DNA of 25,339 nt from contig JADGJL010000322.1 in the NCBI GenBank assembly GCA_027600665.1, forward strand, positions 1 through 25,339, written 5' to 3'. Below the pieces are notes generated by a model. That model searched no databases, was not told the DNA's origin, and saw nothing but the letters and a program-made list of their open reading frames with translations. This document shows positions 19,969-25,339 of the stretch, piece after piece. Origin of the DNA: Irineochytrium annulatum (Eukaryota; Chytridiomycota; Chytridiomycetes; Chytridiales; Chytridiaceae). Made by a program: the position numbers and the translations under genes. Numbering within the stretch: position 1 is the first letter of the stretch; every line of letters begins with the position of its first letter.

Positions 19969-22859
19969 ATGATGGCGACGACGAACCCCGATCCAAAGTT
20001 CCCCATCAAGAATGCGACGCCCATCAAGAAGATCACGATAAAGGGCTTTAAAGGTGCGCATTTCGTTGTTTCCTGGCTTGGTTGAAAGATTTCGCACAGT
20101 GAAGCCGAAGGTCCCGGACGACTACGAGCACGTCACGTGGCTGAAGCTCAAGGCCGCTGTCGATGCCATACACGCCAGTAACCCCGTCGAGGACAGCCTG
20201 GAGGAGCTGTACAAGGTTGGTGTCTGCTCCTGCTCTTTAAAACTCCTTGCTTATGCTTAACAGTCGGCCGAGCATCTGTGTCATCAAAAGAAGGCGGAGT
20301 TGACGTACAACCGGCTGAAGGTGACATGCGAGGAGCATGTGAAGGTTGTGCTCAGGGAGCTGCTGACGTGAGTGACTACGCAGATTTTGGTGGCAAAGCT
20401 AATAGGGGGTTTTGCAGACATGAGCCTGACGGGAGCGAGGAATGGCTTAAAGTTCTGAATGAACGGTGGACGAGATATTGTCGGCAGAACGTGAGACGTT
20501 ATCAGATTGCTGCGTGTATGCTGACCAACGCGGGCAGATGATGATTCGTAGTATATTCCTGTACTTGGACCGGACATATGTTCAGCAGTCGGCGGGCCTA
20601 AAGGCTCTTTGGGATATGGGGCTGGATCTGTTTAGGGAGCACGTGCTCAGCAACGTCGACATTAGGAACGCGACCGTGGAGGGCTTGATCAACATGATCA
20701 CCAGTGAACGGTACTCCTACCTATGATTACTTGGTCGCTGACCGCGATAAAAGGAACGGCAACCAAATCACCAGGGACGTTGTCCGATCTCTGCTCTCGA
20801 TGTTTTCGGATCTCGGGATGTACGTCCTTACGTTCGAGGTCCCCTTCATCCAGCGCTCGGAGGTGTATTACGTGGAAGAAGGGGAACGGCTTGTGGCGGC
20901 TATCGACGACGAGGGGTCGTCCTCCGGGGACGCGGTGGCGCGGTATCTGCGGCACATTGAGGCGAGGTTCTCGGAGGAGTTTGATCGATGTCAGCCTCGC
21001 ACGGGGTATTTGGGGATTGGGACGAGAAAATCCATATTCAACTGCGTCGAACTGGGGCTGATCAGGCGGCATACGGGGACAATTTTACAGAGAGGTGCGT
21101 GAAGCTGTAGGAGTGGGGTTGGCTGACGGACGGATTCAGGGTTTGATAAGCTGATGGTCGATAAGCGGTTGCAGGATCTGGGGCTGATGTACCATATGTT
21201 AATGCGGGCCGACGCTTTAGATGAGATCAAAAAATACTTCAGCGCCTATATCAAGGTTAGTGGTGCACGGACCGGTTCCTTTTGGGCTCATCGGGTCGTC
21301 AGAATTCGGGCAAAACCATCGTGTGCGATCCCGCGCGTGACGCGGAGATGGTCAAGGCCCTCCTTACCTTTAAACACGACCTAGACGTTATCTTGCAGCA
21401 GTCGTTGGACAATAATGACGAGCTGGCAAAGGCGTTGAAGGAGTCGTTTGAGTACTTCATCAACATCCGAGCGAACAAGCCTGCCGAGATGTTGGCGAAG
21501 CACGTCGACACGCTTCTGCGGACGTCGAAGGGCATTACGGAGGAGGAAATGGAGGACTCTTTGGATCGATGCCTTGTCATTTTCCGGTACATTCGAGGTA
21601 CAATTGCATTTTTATTGTCTGCCGTTGGCGCCATGGCCTCCGAAGTTCTCGCATTTATCTTTTCTACCTTGTCGATAAGAGTTGCTGACCTTTGCTTAAC
21701 AGGAAAGGACGTCTTCGAAGCCTTTTACAAGAACAACCTTGCAAAAAGACTACTCCTTGCTCGCAGCGCCAGCGTGGATACGGAAAAGTCGATGTTGCAT
21801 CGTTTGAAGGCAGAGTGCGGAGCGGGGTTCACCTCCAAACTCGAAGGAATGTTCAGAGATATGGAGCTGTCGCGAGGCTTCATGACGTCTTTCCATGAAG
21901 TAAGTTACGCTTTAAATTCTTGTGGTAACTCATTTGTTTAGTCACCGAAGGTCAAAGGCATCCTCCCATGTGATATGAATGTAAACGTGCTGACCGCAAG
22001 TTTTTGGCCTACATATCATCCGGTTGTTGTTACATTACCGCCGGAGGTAGAGCGAGACGAGCTGAAATTACACTAATCGTGTTGTCAGTTGGCCCAATGC
22101 CAAGATATCTTTAAACAGTTCTATATGAGCAAATACAACGGAAGAAAGATATCATGGCAAAATCAGCTGGGGTACTGCGTGCTTAAGGGGAACTTTAAGA
22201 AGGTATTTAAAGCAATTATTATTACATGAGTGATTGACGTGTGAAGGCCACGAAAGAATTAAGCGTCTCTCTATTCCAAGCGGTGGTCCTCTTGCTCTTC
22301 AACGACCAGCCGCAGCTGACGTTCGACAGCATCGCCTCGCAAGTAAACATGAGCCCGCTCGTTAACGGCGTGCCGGACCACCGGGAACTAAACCGCACGC
22401 TCCAGTCGCTCGCGTGCGGCAAGGTGCGGGTGCTAAACAAGCTGCCGCGGGGTAAAGACGTGAACCCGACAGACTCGTTCGAGTTCAACGCAAGCTTCGA
22501 AAACCCGCTCTACCGCATCAAGGTTAACAGCATCCAGTTGAAGGAGACGGTGGAGGAGAACCAGGAGACGACGGAGAAGGTTTTCGCGGATCGGCAATAC
22601 CAGGTCGACGCGGCCATTGTGAGGATCATGAAATCGAGAAAGAAGCTGTCGCATCAAATGCTGATTGCGGAGCTGTTTGAGCAGTTGAAGTTCCCCGTAA
22701 AGGTAATCCTTTTGTTTTGGCATTTGCGGGCTGCATACTGAGGGACGTTGTTATTCCCAAAAGCCCACGGATCTCAAGAAGCGCATAGAGTCGTTGATTG
22801 ACCGGGAATATCTCGACAGAGACAAGGAGGATACGTCATCGTACATATACATGGCGTAA
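19969..22859 (+). CDS. Cullin-4, scaffold of CRL4 ubiquitin ligases
   Basis: This scaffold binds DDB1 through its N-terminus and RBX1 through its C-terminus. Exons are 19969-20053, 20100-20215, 20264-20367, 20418-20490, 20538-20710, 20754-21094, 21140-21255, 21303-21597, 21703-21899, 21942-22046, 22089-22202, 22247-22702 and 22764-22859. All phases agree and give 756 residues, close to animal CUL4A. Typical stretches are KKITIKGF near the start, [75 protein letters not shown] and the C-terminal winged helix with the neddylation motif [10 protein letters not shown] (Lys at about 702). The protein ends YIYMA, as cullins typically do. Cullin-4 rather than CUL1 or CUL3 is chosen from the whole-length pattern, including LYLDRTYV and [20 protein letters not shown]. 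Ten of the twelve introns are 42-50 bases. The gene is divergent from the YFH7-like kinase. Confidence 0.96.
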
Positions 22860-23160
22860 AAGTGTGCATATTATGGTGAAGTGGGGATGTGGTGTTGCCA
22901 GAGAGGGATGCCGGTGCTCTGATGCATGACACCGTTGGCGTTGTAGATAGCACACATAAGGAACTAAAGTAATGTTGGAGCTAACAAGCACCAATGTATA
23001 TTCATTGCGATTGGACTAAAAGCATCTCGCCGCGTAGCGCGATTGATAAGCGCCCATTTGCACAGTAATTGAGGCCTTGTGCCTCATATGCGCGTCAGGT
23101 GAACTTCGATCGTGATCACAAAGAAAGGAGCGTCCATTTCGACAGCACCACTCGCCTGCC
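22860..23160. other. Spacer between CUL4 and the DUF1295 gene
   Basis: This 301-base stretch lies between two genes on the plus strand. It must hold the CUL4 3' UTR and the promoter of the next gene. I saw no gene, canonical AATAAA or repeat. Confidence 0.45.
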
Positions 23161-24113
23161 ATGATCCTCTCGACCCTGCTCCCCACCTTCGGGGTGAGCC
23201 TCGCATGGAACACCGTGGGCTTCTGCATCTCGGCTCCGTTCAAGAACGAAAAATATTATGACAGCTTTGGTGAGCTAACCCATGTACTTTTCCTGACCAC
23301 ATTTTTATTTGCTGTTATTAATACCTATGCAGGAACGTCCACCTTCCTCCTATGCTCCGCCTTCACCCTCGTCCGCGCACACCCTACGCTCCTGTCTCTC
23401 TCGACGCTCCCGCACCCGCGCCAGCTCATCCTGCTGGCCACCACTACTCTTTGGGCCGGACGTCTGTTCGCGTTTCTGAGCAAAAGGGTGCACATGCTTA
23501 AGGGCGACAGGCGGTTCGATAAGATCAAGCATAACCCTTTGCGGTTCGGCGCAGCGTGGTTTATTCAGAGCATATGGGCGGGTGTTGTCGGGTTGCCGGC
23601 TTATGCCGTGCTGTCCAAGGTCGGGGAGCAGCCGGCACTGGGGTGGTTGGACGCCGTTGGCTTGGGGTTATGGGTGATAGGTTTCACATTTGGTATGGGT
23701 TTTAATCTTTATCTTGTTCGTTATAATCACACGCTCTATAACCTTCAGAAACGATTGCGGACTTTCATAAGCTTGCCTGGCAGAAGCAACACGGTGACGA
23801 CCGTTTCAAAATGTTCATCAGCTCCGGTCCTTGGAAGTACTGCCGGTACCCGAACTACTTTGGCGAGATCACGCTCTGGTTCGGAGCTTACTTTGTCTCT
23901 CTTTCGGCGTTTCCGGGGTCCCTCGAGGCGAAATATGTGTTGGCGGTGTCGCCGTTGTTCACCACCTTAATATTGACAAAGCTGAGCGGGATCCCGCTCC
24001 AGGAGCGCCAAGCGAAGAAGAGATTTGAAGGAAACAAGGAGTATGAGGCATACACTAAGAGGACGAACTTGATTGTGCCCTGGTTTCCGAAGCAACAGTA
24101 CAAGAAGGATTAA
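23161..24113 (+). CDS. DUF1295 / steroid 5-alpha-reductase-like membrane protein
   Basis: Exons are 23161-23269, 23333-23692 and 23749-24113, giving 277 residues. The introns are 63 bases (GTGAGC/ATGCAG) and 56 bases (GTATGG/CTTCAG), both phase 1. The protein has several hydrophobic helices. Family segments are PFKNEKYYDSFG, LWAGRLFAFL, GDRRFDKIKHNPLRF, FETIADFHKLAWQKQHGD (restored by splicing), GPWKYCRYPNYFGEI, and SGIPLQERQAKKRF near the end. This is the DUF1295 group, related to the C-terminal domain of steroid 5-alpha reductases and isoprenylcysteine methyltransferases. Its actual substrate is unknown. It is probably in the ER or another endomembrane. The YKKD tail is not a standard KKxx retention signal. 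The first intron is stop-free and a multiple of three, so a naive model would retain it. Confidence 0.9.
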
Positions 24114-24389
24114 GTTATGGGAACTTCGGTTGACGCGAAACTCAAGCTGAAGGGGGATTGTGATTTAAAGGCCCTCAAATGGGTCCTGTTTTCAGCGCCT
24201 CATGTCAACGCGAATCTCTGAGATGGCTAGCTTTTATATATGCATCTAATATATATTATATAAACCCGCCATTTACGCCAACGGCCAGCTTGCAGCAATA
24301 ATCGATCCAACAAATACACCATACGAAAAACATACATAGATAGAGTATAAGAAAGCCGACTGTGTCCATTTTCATGATAAGAGCGCACA

Positions 24390-25339
24390 TCACTCCGACT
24401 TGTTCATAAGAACCACTTTGATATAGTTCCCAAAGCCGCAAATGACGCCCCACCGCGTGATCTTTATGTGAGTAACCGACAGCACCGGTAGCGGTTCCGC
24501 GACCCCGCTCTCTGAGTCGCTGTCATCGTCGTCTTCGAAGGCATTGCGTGGTGGCCCATCGCTCTTCCCATCATCATCCACCCACCCGTCGTCGTCGTCG
24601 TCCTCCACATCACCTCTACCTGCGCCATCCGCACCCGCCGCGTCCGTCATATAACCGCTCCCAACAGTTGTCCACACAAAGCCACTTCTTCTCCCGATCA
24701 ATGCGCGCCTGCTCCCGCCAACGTGCCCCAGCCCGATTTCATCCACACCTAACCGTGCGGTCCGAAGGCTCATCTCCCCAGCCGCGCCAGAACCAACGTC
24801 TAACGCCCAAACCTCCCACCATCCCTCCCCGCCACCTTTCCCAACTGCATTATACCCGAGCCTAGCATCCGCATTACCACCGCGTCGCCTCGTGCCTTCA
24901 CTTAAAGACCCAGCGGCAACGATGGTCCCGTCCGACCCTATACCCTCCACGGCCCTCCCCCGCCGTCTGCATCCAACCACAAACGATCCCCGAACAGCGG
25001 CCACGCAACACCCGGGCTGGGACACGCACCGCACCACCCGTACGCCAAGCACGGACATGGGCCCGCCGATGCCACGAGTGCGGTGGTACGCGCCATGATC
25101 CTCCCTGGGCCCACCATTCGCAAGCCCGCTTCCGTTTCCGTTCCCGCCGCATGACAGCACGACCTCCCATACGCGCACGACCTCGTCTAACCCGCTCGAG
25201 ACGATTAAGACTGGGATTCCGGCATCCGACTCGGGCGACGCCAAATCCCGCCGCTCGGTGAGGTGAAGCGTCGTGACCGAACCGGCGTGACCCTGCATCA
25301 TCGCCGACACGCGCCGTATCCGCCCGCCCGCCCCGCCGC
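24390..25339 (-). CDS. WD40-repeat protein, 3' part
   Basis: The frame is open from the window edge (no stop upstream) to the TGA at 24392-24390, giving about 315 visible residues. The N-terminus lies outside. A clear WD40 unit is visible at the start: MMQGHAGSVTTLHL, then VLIVSSGLDEVVRVWEV. Later blades are degenerate, with large Gly/Arg-rich inserts, for example around WWEVWALDVGSG. Near the end is an acidic stretch (VEDDDDDGWVDDDGKSD, then FEDDDDSDSESG) followed by a final strand, HIKITRWGVICGFGNYIKVV. No DDB1-binding WDxR box is seen in the visible repeats. WD40 proteins are interaction platforms. The partner is unknown, and nothing but distance links it to CUL4. The gene converges on the DUF1295 gene with 276 AT-rich bases between stops. 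Confidence 0.8.
   Translation of the reverse strand, partial: GGAGGRIRRVSAMMQGHAGSVTTLHLTERRDLASPESDAGIPVLIVSSGLDEVVRVWEVVLSCGGNGNGSGLANGGPREDHGAYHRTRGIGGPMSVLGVRVVRCVSQPGCCVAAVRGSFVVGCRRRGRAVEGIGSDGTIVAAGSLSEGTRRRGGNADARLGYNAVGKGGGEGWWEVWALDVGSGAAGEMSLRTARLGVDEIGLGHVGGSRRALIGRRSGFVWTTVGSGYMTDAAGADGAGRGDVEDDDDDGWVDDDGKSDGPPRNAFEDDDDSDSESGVAEPLPVLSVTHIKITRWGVICGFGNYIKVVLMNKSE

Noticed and set aside
19870..19996. Upstream extension of the YFH7-like kinase frame into the CUL4 first exon
   Set aside because: The frame is open but has no ATG upstream of 19870, and it would overlap CUL4 coding sequence.
24235..24265. TATATA-rich stretch as a promoter
   Set aside because: It lies between two converging stop codons, so a 3' UTR or polyadenylation region is more likely.
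1686..25339. A ubiquitin gene cluster made of the F-box, CUL4 and WD40 genes
   Set aside because: They are up to 17 kb apart with unrelated genes between, F-box proteins use CUL1, and the WD40 fragment lacks a visible DDB1-binding box.

Overview
This is protein-coding DNA from a eukaryote. The genes are interrupted by many short GT-AG introns of roughly 42-110 bases, often with a CTAAC- or CTGAC-like branch site, and compact GC-rich exons alternate with AT-rich spacers. A GH15 glucoamylase, a YFH7-type kinase and a DUF1295 protein together point to a fungus. The presence of CUL4 and the dense tiny introns rule out a Saccharomyces-like yeast. An early-diverging (for example chytrid-like) or other filamentous fungus would fit, but the phylum cannot be fixed from this window. 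I saw no rRNA, tRNA, transposon, CRISPR array or viral remnant.

Eleven genes are supported, eight of them spliced here into complete and phase-consistent models. From left to right they are: the 3' part of a GH15 glucoamylase (+, 117-1349); an F-box-like protein with an N-myristoylation-type start (+, 1686-3770); mitochondrial malate dehydrogenase (-, 5244-4002, four exons); a P4-type ATPase lipid flippase (+, 6166-10225, seven exons); a four-helix membrane protein (-, 11611-10721); a large low-complexity PH-domain protein (-, about 16322-12139); an acidic coiled-coil protein of unknown function (+, 16783-18516); a YFH7-like P-loop kinase (-, 19870-19093); cullin-4 (+, 19969-22859, thirteen exons, 756 residues); a DUF1295 membrane protein (+, 23161-24113); and the 3' part of a WD40 protein (-, 25339-24390).

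The genes are mostly housekeeping: TCA cycle, lipid asymmetry, ubiquitin ligase scaffold, starch breakdown. They do not form a pathway or cluster. Three are linked to ubiquitin ligases only in a general way (F-box protein, CUL4, WD40 protein). F-box proteins normally pair with CUL1, and no DDB1-binding WDxR box is visible in the WD40 fragment, so no joint complex should be inferred from position.

The tightest arrangement is the head-to-head pair of the YFH7-like kinase and CUL4. Their start codons are separated by only 98 bases, and this spacer contains a perfect 12-base palindrome. Other points worth checking are a possible alternative first exon upstream of malate dehydrogenase, four stop-free introns whose lengths are multiples of three, two in-phase acceptors in the kinase gene, and a repeated peptide motif in the PH-domain protein. 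I found no convincing undescribed multi-gene system.
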